Assembly (NCBI GenBank): GCA_902168105.1
Contig: CABHOY010000041.1
Span: 1 to 64,000, forward strand
DNA from: an uncultured Flavihumibacter sp.
Lineage (GTDB): Bacteria; Bacteroidota; Bacteroidia; Chitinophagales; Chitinophagaceae
DNA: 64,000 nt
Direction: 5' to 3'
In this document: in pieces, positions 10,901 to 17,662 of the stretch
Layout of the letters: every line of letters starts with the position of its first letter
Position numbering within the stretch: position 1 is the stretch's first letter
Notes under the pieces: model-generated
The model's database searches: none
Told to the model about the DNA's origin: nothing
What the model saw: the letters and a program-made list of their open reading frames with translations, nothing else
Made by a program: the position numbers and the translations under genes

Positions 10901-11233
10901 AATATCCAGCCCGGCTACGGTCATACCTGAACCTACTGAGGCTGAGGTCCGGCTAAAATTGACTACCGGGCGGTCGTTTGGTCCCCCGCTGTTATATTTT
11001 ACTGTGTTAGTTCCCGAGCTTACCGCGTTATGTCCGCCACCCGACTTATCAAACCAGGTGGACAACGTTGTGCCGTAAGCAGGAGCTGTTCCCCCCGCCA
11101 GTACATCTGAGGCATCCAGCCATAACACAGCCCCGTTATTTACACCGGCCGGTCCTGTCTGGGCAAGCAAAGAACTACTGAACAGGCAACATAGAAGCAT
11201 GTAGCCCAGGCACTTACAAAGAAATGATCTCAT
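1910..11233 (-). CDS. Giant T9SS-secreted adhesin: LamG-like, C-type lectin-like, about 24 Ig-like repeats
   Basis: 3107 residues. A signal peptide (1-25, ending LLAQ) precedes a concanavalin A/LamG-like domain (about 30-260, with AVLWLDASD and DVSELIVYNRKL), then a beta-rich region, then a C-type lectin-like domain (about 545-715; SWTAAKAAAEA, YLATV, WVGG, WNGGEPNN). About 24 bacterial Ig-like domains (each about 91 residues, typically starting DTQAP and containing DNTPTVTGTAE) fill residues 720-2830. A divergent Ig-like module with FRFTEDVIGFSSADI precedes the last 80 residues, which form a type A T9SS sorting domain (FPMPASDEVNV, YVLYIRM). The expected role is a cell-surface fibrous adhesin with a glycan-binding tip. 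The PorV-like gene follows after 52 nt. The central repeats are nearly identical, so length may vary between strains. Confidence 0.9.
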   Translation of the reverse strand: MRSFLCKCLGYMLLCCLFSSSLLAQTGPAGVNNGAVLWLDASDVLAGGTAPAYGTTLSTWFDKSGGGHNAVSSGTNTVKYNSGGPNDRPVVNFSRTSASVGSGMTVAGLDIRKVTSADVTIFAVYRPGTNDGNAQAIWGNDNGSQQRYFNNKAATGTIDASLATGGTAVVIPGGAKAGETRLVTAVYSSGTNASAAYLNGKLISAFTDQTANATGLSTFKIGLDGDNNYYNGDVSELIVYNRKLTACEIEKVNIYLANKYATDFTDMASNYTLGIPFNNDINGVGIRTSACGGTYNISASFSGILSVTNPSATNTGVVLSFGNDRGGYGASSQTPSTYTSRLQQVWRADLNGNIGTVDVCFELTGLGIDVSNSGNFALLIDKDGDFSNATVVSTGITTLVNRVCISGASLTKGDYFTLATRAATSTASEITSTNEGVQQKSLFTTASIIDDQILVKGSSSITDGRVYIDAGFVAGDVISWGTLPTGVTAAYNATTGIASFTGTASSTDWQTFYRTMKFNTTSGTTGNRTIRFVLGNVVSYTVGSKPHYYEYITTTMSWTAAKAAAEARTLYGLQGYLATVTAQIENDFITSKLSSDGWVGGTCNYQLINSTVGSTVYNDQNQAYGNYYWVTGPEKGTPISTGLNNPVAVNGAYIKWNGGEPNNYQNTDEQYMQLYSTNQGRWNDLNNGNNLGYVVEYGGYASDPVLNIDYTRVMVNAPPAPVITSFADDNGLSTTDNITNDATLSISGNGQSSATITVYRADVGSVGTTSANGSGKWTFNYTGTTLADGTYAFTATATTGSNTSAASAVYTITVDRTAPVKPGQPALASGSGNASNDVTPDLTGSAEPGSLVKIYDGATEIGTATTNASGQWTLTAPSMSVSLHNVTVTATDVAGNVSVSSDPFALTIDLTAPNTPVAPTLVGGVAGVTNDNTPTIIGKAEPNSTVTIYNGGTAAGTALADNNGDYIFTFPVLTDGVKTIKVTATDAAGNTSAQSPALNFTVDTQAPAVPTVTTANTLTNDNTPTVTGTTDANSTVTIYKDGVAVGTTTANGSGNYTYTFSPALPDATYAITATATDAIGNTSAQSAPLNITVDATAPGAPTITTNNTITNNNMPTVTGTAEPNSTVTIYRGVIPIATTTASASGNYSYTFNTPLVDNVYALSATATDAANNTGPHSAVLNITVDTQAPPAPVVSAVITPANDNTPTVTGTAEPNSLVTIYRDGALAGTTSADASGNYTYTFTSSLPDGLRGITATATDAATNTGPFSAALNIVIDTQVPAVPTITTAQNPTADNTPTVTGTAEPNSTVTVYADGNIAGTASADASGNYTYTFTTPLSDGTHSLTARSTDGAGNTSASSATLSIVIDTQAPVVPTITTAQNPTADNTPTVTGTAEANSTVTIIIDGNPAGTATANASGNYTFTTPTPLADGTHAFTATSTDGVGNTSGSSATLNIVIDTQAPAVPTIITAQNPTADNTPTVTGTAEANSTVTIIIDGNPAGTATANASGNYTFTAAIPLSDGTHAFTATSTDGVGNTSGSSASLNIVIDTQVPAVPTITTAQNPTADNTPTVTGTAEPNSTVTIIIDGNPVGTATANASGNYTFTVPTPLADGTHAFTATATDGVGNTSSTSATLNIVIDTQAPVVPTITTAQNPTADNTPTVTGTAEANSSVTIYNGGTIVATVSANAGGNYTYTFTTPLADGTHGLTATSKDVVGNTSAPSMTLNLTIDTQAPVVPTITTAQNPTADNTPTVTGTAEANSTVIIIIDGNPAGTATANGSGNYTFTAPTPLADGTHAFTATATDVVGNTSSTSATLNIVIDTQAPVVPTITTVQNPTADNTPTVTGTAEANSTVTIIIDGNPAGTATANASGNYTFTAPTPLADGTHAFTATATDAVGNTSSTSAILNIVIDTQAPVVPTITTAQNPTADNTPTVTGTAEANSTVTIIIDGNPAGTATANASGNYTFTAPTPLADGTHAFTATSTDGVGNTSATSATLDIVIDTQAPVVPTITTAQNPTADNTPTVTGTAEANSTVTIIIDGNVAGTTTANASGNYTFTAPTPLADGTHAFTATATDAVGNTSSTSATLNIVIDTQAPVVPTITTAQNPTADNTPTVTGTAEANSTVTIIIDGNLAGTATANASGNYTFTAPTPLADGTHAFTATSTDGVGNTSGSSASLNIVIDTQAPVVPTITTAQNPTADNTPTVTGTAEANCTVTIIIDGNVAGTATANASGNYTFTAPTPLTDGTHAFTATATDAVGNTSATSATLNIVIDTQAPVIPTITTAQNPTADNTPTVTGTAEPNSTVTIIIDGNPAGTATANASGNYTFTAPTPLADGTHAFTARATDAVGNTSATSATLNIVIDTQAPVVPTITTAQNPTADNTPTVTGTAEANSTVTIIIDGNPAGTATANASGNYTFTTPTLLADGIHTFAATATDIAGNVSAPSATLNIAIDTQAPGVPTITTEKTPTSDNTPTVTGTAEANSTVTIYVGGNNVGTAKADANGNYTYTFNPALADGSYAITATATDATGNTSAHSPALNITIDAAAPETPAAPQLIGGNNGIINDATPSIKGDAEANSTVTVYVDGKPAGTTKADANGHYTYTFDPDLTDGPHNITVTATDATGNTSGQSPALAIVVDTQAPAVPTVTTDKSPTNDNTPTVTGKAEPNSTVTIIIDGKPAGTTTADGNGNYSYTFNPALPDGNHNVTTTATDAAGNTSQQTPPLSLAVDTQAPAAPTVVLETPISNGVITTTKPTISGAAEPNSTVTIYVDGVIAGTTTADANGHYTYTFNPALSQGAHSITATATDAAGNTSAPGGPLTFSIDAVAPDVPGVPVLPGINSPGLVNTGTPTITGKGEPGTTITVYTDDKAVGTAIVDANGDWSYTYDPALVEGALNITVTASDKQGNESGHSNEVILTVDLTRPQVSMLTLREEPLSGPVTFTFRFTEDVIGFSSADITVKNGTVKEFKQLSPDTYEVVLAPDGNGELTVSVAENVATDMAGNGNIASTTITLRVKFGSGIDIVFPMPASDEVNVRFIEIRDGDANITMTSMAGQVLLQQASIVKNGILKINTQRVPSGTYVLYIRMKEGTFNTTVVIAR
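3840..7410 (-). repeat. Tandem 273-bp coding repeats in the adhesin gene
   Basis: About 13 copies of a 273-bp (91-codon) unit. The plus-strand phrase TCGATAACGATATTCAA and close variants recur near 4130, 4402, 4675, 4948, 5221, 5494, 5767, 6315, 6588, 6861, 7134 and 7407; the copy near 6039 is diverged and followed by one extra codon. Long stretches are nearly identical at nucleotide level, in contrast to the diverged outer repeats. This points to recent amplification or gene conversion. Confidence 0.85.
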
Positions 11234-11341
11234 TCTGAAAATAATTGTTGTATTGGTATTGGGACGGAAAACACCAGGGCGTTTTCCGAATCATTCATAG
11301 GTATAATTTGTTTAATGTCACATGATGGTTTTCATATGCAA

Positions 11342-11349
11342 CAAATTTA
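11342..11349 (-). promoter_or_regulatory. Candidate -7 box for the adhesin-PorV operon
   Basis: Minus-strand TAAATTTG matches TAnnTTTG and lies 109 nt before the adhesin ATG. No good -33 TTG is present. The 248-nt divergent spacer is AT-rich and also holds the response-regulator promoter region, where TACTTTTA (11459-11466) is a one-mismatch box. Confidence 0.35.
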
Positions 11350-11481
11350 TATACTTGTTTGATTTAATTATTTAGAATAACTTGTATTAATATGTAGTAG
11401 TTTTACTACAAAACATTGTAGTACGTCTTCCATTCATTGTTTATTTAAATGTCGTAACGTACTTTTACACAATAAGTTGCT

Positions 11482-12108
11482 ATGCCTAATATCTTAGTTG
11501 TAGATGATCAGGAGGTGGTCCGGTATGGAACTACACTCATTTTACAAAAGTCTATCGAGGACGCACATGTGAGCGAAGCATCCAGTTTCGAGGACACCCT
11601 GAAAATATTATCCACCAAGAAATTTGACCTTGTAATACTGGATATTGACATGCCGGGAGGGAATAACCACCAGATGCTGGATGTTATCCGTCTAAGGCAT
11701 CCCGATATCAAGATCCTTATATTCTCCAGTTACGATGAACAGATATTCGGATGGAGATACCTCGAAGCAGGAGCTGATGGTTTCCTGTCCAAAAAGACGG
11801 GTATAGAAGAAATTAAGAACGCTGCAAAGACCCTCCTCAGGGACGAAAAATACCTCAGTCCAGCACTGAAACAAACCTTACTGAATAATTTTACTAATAA
11901 AAAAGCTGCCACGAATCCAATTCAACGTTTATCCAGCCGTGAAAATAATATCATGCAGCTGTTGATAAAAGGTTCTAGTGTAGCCGAGATCGCTGATAAA
12001 CTCAGTTTGCAGATCTCTACCGTCAGCACTTACAAAAAGCGCATTTTCGAAAAATTGCAGGTGTCTAACGTCATAGAAATGATAGAGAAAGTACAGCTCT
12101 ACTCATAG
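11482..12108 (+). CDS. NarL/FixJ-type response regulator
   Basis: 208 residues. An N-terminal receiver domain (about 1-120) has the acidic pair D8/D9, the expected phospho-acceptor D54 in LVILDIDMP, and the conserved lysine in FLSKK. A LuxR-type helix-turn-helix follows (about 143-205; SSRENNIMQLLIKGSSVAEIA then STVSTYKKRIFEKLQV). It should bind DNA as a phosphorylated dimer. No histidine kinase lies beside it. It is transcribed divergently from the giant adhesin gene with 248 nt between start codons, so control of adhesin expression is a reasonable inference, not shown by the sequence. Confidence 0.9.
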   Translation: MPNILVVDDQEVVRYGTTLILQKSIEDAHVSEASSFEDTLKILSTKKFDLVILDIDMPGGNNHQMLDVIRLRHPDIKILIFSSYDEQIFGWRYLEAGADGFLSKKTGIEEIKNAAKTLLRDEKYLSPALKQTLLNNFTNKKAATNPIQRLSSRENNIMQLLIKGSSVAEIADKLSLQISTVSTYKKRIFEKLQVSNVIEMIEKVQLYS

Positions 12109-12208
12109 CCCCTTGTTCTCCAATTATTAAATAATTATTATATTGATACCCCAAATCAACTAAAATCATTTAACGTAAGCATTAATTCATTATTCCGACT
12201 ACAACCCT

Positions 12209-13390
12209 ATGAAAAAGCTAATAACTATTGTTACAGGCATTCTTGTAACCTCTTGTTCCATGGCCCAGGAAAAACACGGCCCCTTTCAGCTAAACGGTAC
12301 TATTACAGGCAAGGACAACGGGTACGTATATCTCCGTTATGGCAACGGCTTCTATATTGAAGACAGCTGCGCCGTTAAGAATGGTGCATTCTCCTTCAAA
12401 GGGATGCTTAGCGAACCTGTATTGGCAACTATCAGTTCAAATGGTGAAAGTGGAATCGACTTCTATCTCGATCCCGCTACCATAACCGTTGACGTAAAGT
12501 CGCCCTCCTTCCAGGAGGCCACGATAACGGGGTCGGGCACACAGGATGAATACCGTGAATTATTACAGGAAAGGGCCAGTGCACAGCAGGAGATGACGCC
12601 GCTGTCCCGCGCCTTCGACGACGCCAACAAACAATACCTGAATGCTATCCAGACCAGGAAGTCCGAGGCGGAACTCGCCACACTGAAAGCTAAAGCAGAT
12701 GCTGCCAAAGAAAAACTGCTTCCTCTTCAGGAAAAGGTCAGAGAGGTGAGCTATGGCTTTTTCCGCTCACACCCTGACTCTTATGTAACGGCTGCAGAGT
12801 TACGCTACTTTACCAGCTATATGAAACCGGAAACGCTGAAATCTTATATTGGCAAACTTTCACCCTGGCTGCAAACAAGCATCTATGGCAGAGAGCTAAG
12901 CGATATCCTGGAAAAGATACAAAACGGCTCACCCGGTAGCCGTGCCCAACTGTTTAGTCAGCCGGATATGAATGGTCAACCAGTCAGCCTGATGACCTTC
13001 AAAGGCAAATACCTGCTATTGGATTTCTGGGGCAGCTGGTGCCTTCCCTGCCGGAAAAATAACGCACACCTGAAAGACCTGTACACCTTATATAAAGATA
13101 AGGGGCTGGCCATACTGGGCATCGCCGACAATGATAATAAACCAGAGGAGTGGAAGAAAGCGATCGCAAAGGACGGTGTTGGGATCTGGAGCCATGTTCT
13201 CCGCGGACTTGATACCAACAAGTTTAAAGAGGATGGTAAACCACAGCCGGGGGACATCTATAGTATGTATGGTGTCCATGCCGTACCTACCCAGATCCTG
13301 ATCAATCCGGAAGGAGTGATCGTAGCCCGGTTTGGAAGTGGTGGAGAAAGCTATGAGCAACTGGATACCAAACTCGCTGAAATATTTTAA
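12209..13390 (+). CDS. DUF4369 / TlpA-type thioredoxin-like lipoprotein
   Basis: 393 residues. The N-terminus ends in VTSC (Cys16), a plausible lipobox, so the protein is probably anchored in the envelope. Residues about 25-130 form a DUF4369-like beta domain (GTITGKDNGYVYLRY), followed by a charged helical linker (about 135-185). A TlpA/AhpC-type thioredoxin domain occupies about 245-393 with the redox motif WCLPC and a cis-proline segment HAVPTQILI. The family is common in Bacteroidota and usually annotated as periplasmic thiol-disulfide oxidoreductase; the substrate is unknown. A strong hairpin follows the stop codon. Confidence 0.85.
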   Translation: MKKLITIVTGILVTSCSMAQEKHGPFQLNGTITGKDNGYVYLRYGNGFYIEDSCAVKNGAFSFKGMLSEPVLATISSNGESGIDFYLDPATITVDVKSPSFQEATITGSGTQDEYRELLQERASAQQEMTPLSRAFDDANKQYLNAIQTRKSEAELATLKAKADAAKEKLLPLQEKVREVSYGFFRSHPDSYVTAAELRYFTSYMKPETLKSYIGKLSPWLQTSIYGRELSDILEKIQNGSPGSRAQLFSQPDMNGQPVSLMTFKGKYLLLDFWGSWCLPCRKNNAHLKDLYTLYKDKGLAILGIADNDNKPEEWKKAIAKDGVGIWSHVLRGLDTNKFKEDGKPQPGDIYSMYGVHAVPTQILINPEGVIVARFGSGGESYEQLDTKLAEIF

Positions 13391-13394
13391 AGGA

Positions 13395-13442
13395 CAGATT
13401 GCCCGGACAGGTTATCTGCAGATAATTTGTCCGGGCAATCTG
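13395..13442 (+). terminator. Strong hairpin after the thioredoxin-like gene
   Basis: A perfect 15-bp inverted repeat (CAGATTGCCCGGACA / TGTCCGGGCAATCTG) begins 5 nt after the stop codon. Its 18-nt loop contains the small palindrome TTATCTGCAGATAA. No T-tract follows, so it may end transcription weakly or protect the 3' end of the message. Confidence 0.55.
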
Positions 13443-13495
13443 ATCAGCATCGAAAATTTCACATGCTTATATGCAGGCATCCGGGCTGAAAATGA

Positions 13496-13503
13496 TAAAT
13501 TTG
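13496..13503 (+). promoter_or_regulatory. -7 box for the 93-residue protein
   Basis: TAAATTTG matches TAnnTTTG and lies 40 nt before the ATG at 13543. It supports that start over the in-frame ATG at 13471, which lies upstream of the box. Confidence 0.45.
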
Positions 13504-13542
13504 TCTTTCGAAATTGTTAACGGCCTAAAAGAAGTATGTGTT

Positions 13543-13824
13543 ATGGAAACGACCTTTTATATTTTGTTACACCTGAAGACTATAGATGGACATGAAAATT
13601 TCGGCAAATTCAGCATGGGTAACCATAAGGAAACTGCTGACAATATCTTCCGCCAGTTAAAGGGAAACCCGGATGTAACGGATCAGTGTGGCCTCCATCT
13701 TGAATTCATTGAGATGCACGATAATCTTCCTTATAATATCAAAATGCTGAGTTGTAGCCTGGATCAACTTGCTGAAAACGTCAAGATCATTACCAAAGAA
13801 ACCTTTAAGCGGTTTGCTGTATAG
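13543..13824 (+). CDS. Hypothetical small soluble protein
   Basis: 93 residues starting METTFYILLHLKT. It has no signal peptide, membrane segment or recognised motif. A predicted beta strand, a helix (ETADNIFRQLKG) and a further alpha/beta stretch suggest a compact cytoplasmic protein. An upstream in-frame ATG (13471) would add 24 residues but precedes the likely promoter box. I do not recognise a family. It sits alone between a redox lipoprotein and an ABC permease, neither of which explains it. Confidence 0.6.
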   Translation: METTFYILLHLKTIDGHENFGKFSMGNHKETADNIFRQLKGNPDVTDQCGLHLEFIEMHDNLPYNIKMLSCSLDQLAENVKIITKETFKRFAV

Positions 13825-13929
13825 CAATCCATTCATTAATCATATCTGGTTTCATTTTTTTCTGTTTTCCTTTATGGAAAAGTAAGCGTCCTGCATCTAT
13901 GGGTATAGCAACCGTCTAAAACGCCCGTT

Positions 13930-16278
13930 ATGTTAGGTAACTATTTCCGTGTGTCTTTCCGTCACCTCTGGAAAAACAGCACATCTACTGTTATTAATGT
14001 ACTTGGACTTACCGTAGGATTATCCTGTGGTATACTTATTTTCCTCCTGGTTAGTTACCTGTTCAGCTTTGACCGCTATCATCACAAAGCAGACAGAACA
14101 TACTGGATCGTAACAGACATTCACCGGGAAAATACGTTGTCGGTAGACGCAACTCCCCGGCCACTTGGAGCAATACTCCGGCAGGACTATCCTTTTGTGG
14201 AAAGTGCGGTAAGACTGGAGAATCTTTTTGGACAAGTGATCTCCATTCCCGGCACCTCTCTGAAATTTGAAGAGTCACGTAATATCTGTTTTACCGAGAC
14301 GCAGTTCTTCGATGTATTTGATGTACAATGGCTGCGTGGCAGTAGAGCTTCTGCGCTGTCTTCTCCCAATACGGTTGTACTCTCCGAACGATATGCCCAA
14401 AAGTATTTTGGTAGTACTGATGTTATTGGCCGTGTACTAAGATTTGATAATCAACAGGACCTGACGATAACAGGAGTGGTCGGAAATCCCCCTTCCAATA
14501 CCAAACTCGGATACGATGTAATGGTTTCTTACCCGGTCATAAAACAGCCAGACTGGGGTAATACGCCAGCAATGTGTTTTGTGGCCCTGCGTGAAGGCGC
14601 TTCTCCCCGACAACTTACACAGGCGCTGGCACAGGTACACGCGAAATATTTATCGCCCGATGAGGCCAGGCTGCTTGATTTTAACGCACTGCCTTTAAGC
14701 GACCTTAATCATAATACACAGTATGGCGGCGCTGTTCCCCGTCCGCTTTTATATATACTCATTGCCATAGGGGTATTGCTGGTACTTGCCGCATGTATCA
14801 ATTTTATCAATATGGCTACAGCGCAAGCCATCAGCCGGGCTAAAGAAACCGGGATCAGGAAGGCGATAGGTAGTACCAGGACTCAGTTGATCCTGCAGTT
14901 CCTGACCGAGACCTCCATCGTAACACTTTCTGCGGTGGTAATATCGATCGTCGTTGTTCAATTGAATCTTCCGCTGCTGAATAATGCGTTGTCAGTTATC
15001 AGAGCTGATATGAGTGTGTTATGGTTATTCCGTCCCTCTTCGCTTGCATGGTTTGTTGGACTGATCATCGGTGTTATTCTGCTGGCAGGTCTATATCCCT
15101 CATTTGTCCTTACACGCTTCTCTCCCATTGCGGTGATACATGGCCGGATAACGGCAGCTAAAACCAGGGGTGTCACATTAAGAAAGGTGCTTGTGGTCTC
15201 ACAGTTTTTCATTACTCAGTTTTTTATTATAGCGGTTATCGTAATGACCGCACAGGTCAGATATATTCAACGGACAGACCTGGGTTTTCATAAAGAGGCT
15301 ATTCTGACGGCAGCCATTCCCGTCAGCACAGCTATCAAACAACAAACGCTGCGACAGCAACTATCGCAGGTGCCGGGTGTGGAACAGGTGTCTCTCGGAC
15401 AGGAGACGCCTGCCTCCCGCCGGAATGATCCTAATCCCTTTACCTATGAAAATAATGCTGCCGGTTTCCCCGCGAATGTTAAGATAGGCGATACACAGTA
15501 TGCGTCACTGTTCGGGTTACGTTTTCTTGCAGGCAGGAATTTTATCAGTAATGACACATTGAATGCGGAAGCTATTGTGACGACGATGCTAGTGAAGCAA
15601 CTGGGACTGGCTTCTCCGGATGATATTCTTGGCAAACGGATCAATATCTGGGGACAGGATAAAACAGTCGTCGGCGTAATCGCCGATTTTCACTCGGAGG
15701 ACCTGCACCATGCAGTTAAACCAGTTATTCTGCTGAACTATCCTTCAGAAAACAGAATAGCGGCTATAAAAATACGCCCGGGAGCAAGTATAGCAGCTAT
15801 TGAACAGGCATGGAACACTGTTTATCCGGAACAGGTATTTCACATGACCTTTGTCGATGATGTAATTGCACAGTTCTACCTGGTGGAAAGTATATTGTTA
15901 AGTTTGATACAGGTATTTTCGTTTGTGGCAATACTGATCGGCAGTCTTGGGCTCTACGGGCTTGTACTGTTCATGGCCGCAGCCAGGAACAAGGAAATTG
16001 GCATACGTAAAGTGTTCGGTGCATCCATTACAAGCCTGACAACATTATTGATGCGCGACTTCGTGCGACTTGTTGGTATTGGCATCCTGATTGCCACGCC
16101 GCTGGCTTATATGACCATGAATAAGTGGCTGCAGGGCTTTGCTTACAGAGTAGACATCAGTTGGTGGATGCCTGGGCTGGCCGGCGTTCTCATTGTTGGT
16201 ATTGCGATGCTGACAGTCGGCTGGGAGTCATTGAAGGCAGCAGCAAAAGATCCGGTAAAGGTGTTGAAGGCAGATTGA
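13930..16278 (+). CDS. ABC transporter permease, MacB/FtsX type
   Basis: 782 residues with two repeats of a MacB-like periplasmic domain plus FtsX transmembrane domain. The first membrane helix (about 20-42) is followed by a periplasmic domain (to about 270), then helices near 275-300, 335-360 and 375-400. A second segment near 420-445, a second periplasmic domain and three C-terminal helices (about 660-780) follow. The motif KETGIRKAIGSTR, repeated as NKEIGIRKVFGAS, is typical of FtsX domains that couple to an ATPase. No ATPase gene is adjacent, as is usual for this large Bacteroidota family. Substrate unknown; some relatives act in antimicrobial-peptide or lipoprotein export. Confidence 0.9.
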   Translation: MLGNYFRVSFRHLWKNSTSTVINVLGLTVGLSCGILIFLLVSYLFSFDRYHHKADRTYWIVTDIHRENTLSVDATPRPLGAILRQDYPFVESAVRLENLFGQVISIPGTSLKFEESRNICFTETQFFDVFDVQWLRGSRASALSSPNTVVLSERYAQKYFGSTDVIGRVLRFDNQQDLTITGVVGNPPSNTKLGYDVMVSYPVIKQPDWGNTPAMCFVALREGASPRQLTQALAQVHAKYLSPDEARLLDFNALPLSDLNHNTQYGGAVPRPLLYILIAIGVLLVLAACINFINMATAQAISRAKETGIRKAIGSTRTQLILQFLTETSIVTLSAVVISIVVVQLNLPLLNNALSVIRADMSVLWLFRPSSLAWFVGLIIGVILLAGLYPSFVLTRFSPIAVIHGRITAAKTRGVTLRKVLVVSQFFITQFFIIAVIVMTAQVRYIQRTDLGFHKEAILTAAIPVSTAIKQQTLRQQLSQVPGVEQVSLGQETPASRRNDPNPFTYENNAAGFPANVKIGDTQYASLFGLRFLAGRNFISNDTLNAEAIVTTMLVKQLGLASPDDILGKRINIWGQDKTVVGVIADFHSEDLHHAVKPVILLNYPSENRIAAIKIRPGASIAAIEQAWNTVYPEQVFHMTFVDDVIAQFYLVESILLSLIQVFSFVAILIGSLGLYGLVLFMAAARNKEIGIRKVFGASITSLTTLLMRDFVRLVGIGILIATPLAYMTMNKWLQGFAYRVDISWWMPGLAGVLIVGIAMLTVGWESLKAAAKDPVKVLKAD

Positions 16279-16307
16279 ATTTTGCGTAAATTGAGGAAAA
16301 GAACTGT

Positions 16308-16862
16308 ATGGCCTCAAAGCAAATTGTCTGGAGCGGTATTTACTACGACACCATTGAATATCTTCATCTTCAGTCAGATGCTGCTCATCATATACAAGGG
16401 TATATTACAGGGCTGGTGAACGAGCAACCGCTACATGTTGATTACCGGATCACCGCTAACCTCAACTGGGAAACTACCTCAGTGGTAATTAAGACACATG
16501 ATCATATACAAAAAGAGCTGCTGTTCACCAGGGAAAATGACAAATGGCATGATAAGCAGGGAACGGCTCATGAGATCTTTGATCCTTGTGTTGATATTGA
16601 TATTTCGCTTACACCCTTCACGAATACACTGGCCATGAACAGGTTGTCGCTAGCCATAGGTGAATGGCAGGAAATCACAGTTTTATACTTTGATCTGCCC
16701 GCGATGGATGTCAAGCCGGTGAAGCAACGGTATACCAGACTGGCGGAACGATTATACCGGTATGAGAGTTTATACTCCGGTTTCAAAGCGGAGCTTGAGG
16801 TTGATGAAGATGGGCTGGTATTGGATTATCCGGAGATATGGTCACGGGAATGGCCGAAGTAA
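16308..16862 (+). CDS. Putative glycolipid-binding domain protein (DUF1089-like)
   Basis: 184 residues, no signal peptide. The motif CVDIDISLTPFTNTLAMNRL (about 97-116) and the closing LYRYESLYSGFKAELEVDEDGLV stretch match the putative glycolipid-binding family (PF06475), a single-domain soluble beta protein. The start is ATG, 29 nt after the permease stop, so cotranscription is possible. No biochemical role is established for this family beyond structural resemblance. Confidence 0.75.
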   Translation: MASKQIVWSGIYYDTIEYLHLQSDAAHHIQGYITGLVNEQPLHVDYRITANLNWETTSVVIKTHDHIQKELLFTRENDKWHDKQGTAHEIFDPCVDIDISLTPFTNTLAMNRLSLAIGEWQEITVLYFDLPAMDVKPVKQRYTRLAERLYRYESLYSGFKAELEVDEDGLVLDYPEIWSREWPK

Positions 16863-17057
16863 TAGGGGCGCCTCCTTTTGACACCCGTCTTGCCTTGTAA
16901 ACCAAAACACCAGCACCCGTCATAATATCCTTTATTACCAAACTATCCTTTGCCAGATAGTGAATAGGAAAGCTGTATTTCCTCCGGGTCTGGCATTACA
17001 GGCTAAACTTAGAAAAGCTATTATTATTAAACCCTTAATGTCGATCATTTATTTCAT

Positions 17058-17618
17058 TTAAAACTTACTCAAAATCCCTTCCAATAATTTTTTTTCTTCC
17101 TTCTCAACATCGGGATTCTTCAGCATTTCCGGTATCAGCCCCTTTAACACGGAGTCTTTCCTGTCCACGAGATAGCGAAACTCCATCATATCACTTATGG
17201 CGTTATATTCACGAGCATCTGAAACAACCACGCTACGCGCATCCGAAAGGAACTTTTGTCTGTTATTCCTGATCTGTTTCATGCGCACACTATAGTCACT
17301 TCTCTTCTGAAACAAACTATCTACCAGTGGCTGTAACTTATCGTATTCCAGGTCCCATCTGATATAGCTTTCTTTCTCAAGATCATATTCATAATTGTAA
17401 CACTCCTTAAACACAAAAATAGCCAGTGCAGTGTCCGGATCACCTACCCGCATATACAAAGCTGTATCTACGATACCGCTTTCCGGTTGATCCTTCAATG
17501 AATCTACCTTTGTACTTTTTTCGATATTATCGCTAACAGTTGTACTCTTCTCGCTATTATTGCCGACACAGGAAACCAGCAACATTAAAACTGCTAAAGC
17601 CGGAATATTTAATTTCAT
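17058..17618 (-). CDS. Lipoprotein of unknown function, last gene of a four-gene envelope operon
   Basis: 186 residues from the ATG at 17618; an ATG 9 nt upstream is also possible. The N-terminus MKLNIPALAVLMLLVSC is a lipoprotein signal with lipobox LVSC. The mature part is Ser/Thr/Lys-rich at first, then largely helical and strongly charged, ending near EKKLLEGILSKF. No family recognised. It follows the 250-residue secreted protein after 44 nt and closes the operon starting at 21922. The 195-nt stretch to the convergent gene at 16862 has only weak hairpins. Confidence 0.65.
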   Translation of the reverse strand: MKLNIPALAVLMLLVSCVGNNSEKSTTVSDNIEKSTKVDSLKDQPESGIVDTALYMRVGDPDTALAIFVFKECYNYEYDLEKESYIRWDLEYDKLQPLVDSLFQKRSDYSVRMKQIRNNRQKFLSDARSVVVSDAREYNAISDMMEFRYLVDRKDSVLKGLIPEMLKNPDVEKEEKKLLEGILSKF

Positions 17619-17662
17619 ATATATCATTGATAATCTCTTCTGGTTAAATCTCCTTTACCTGA

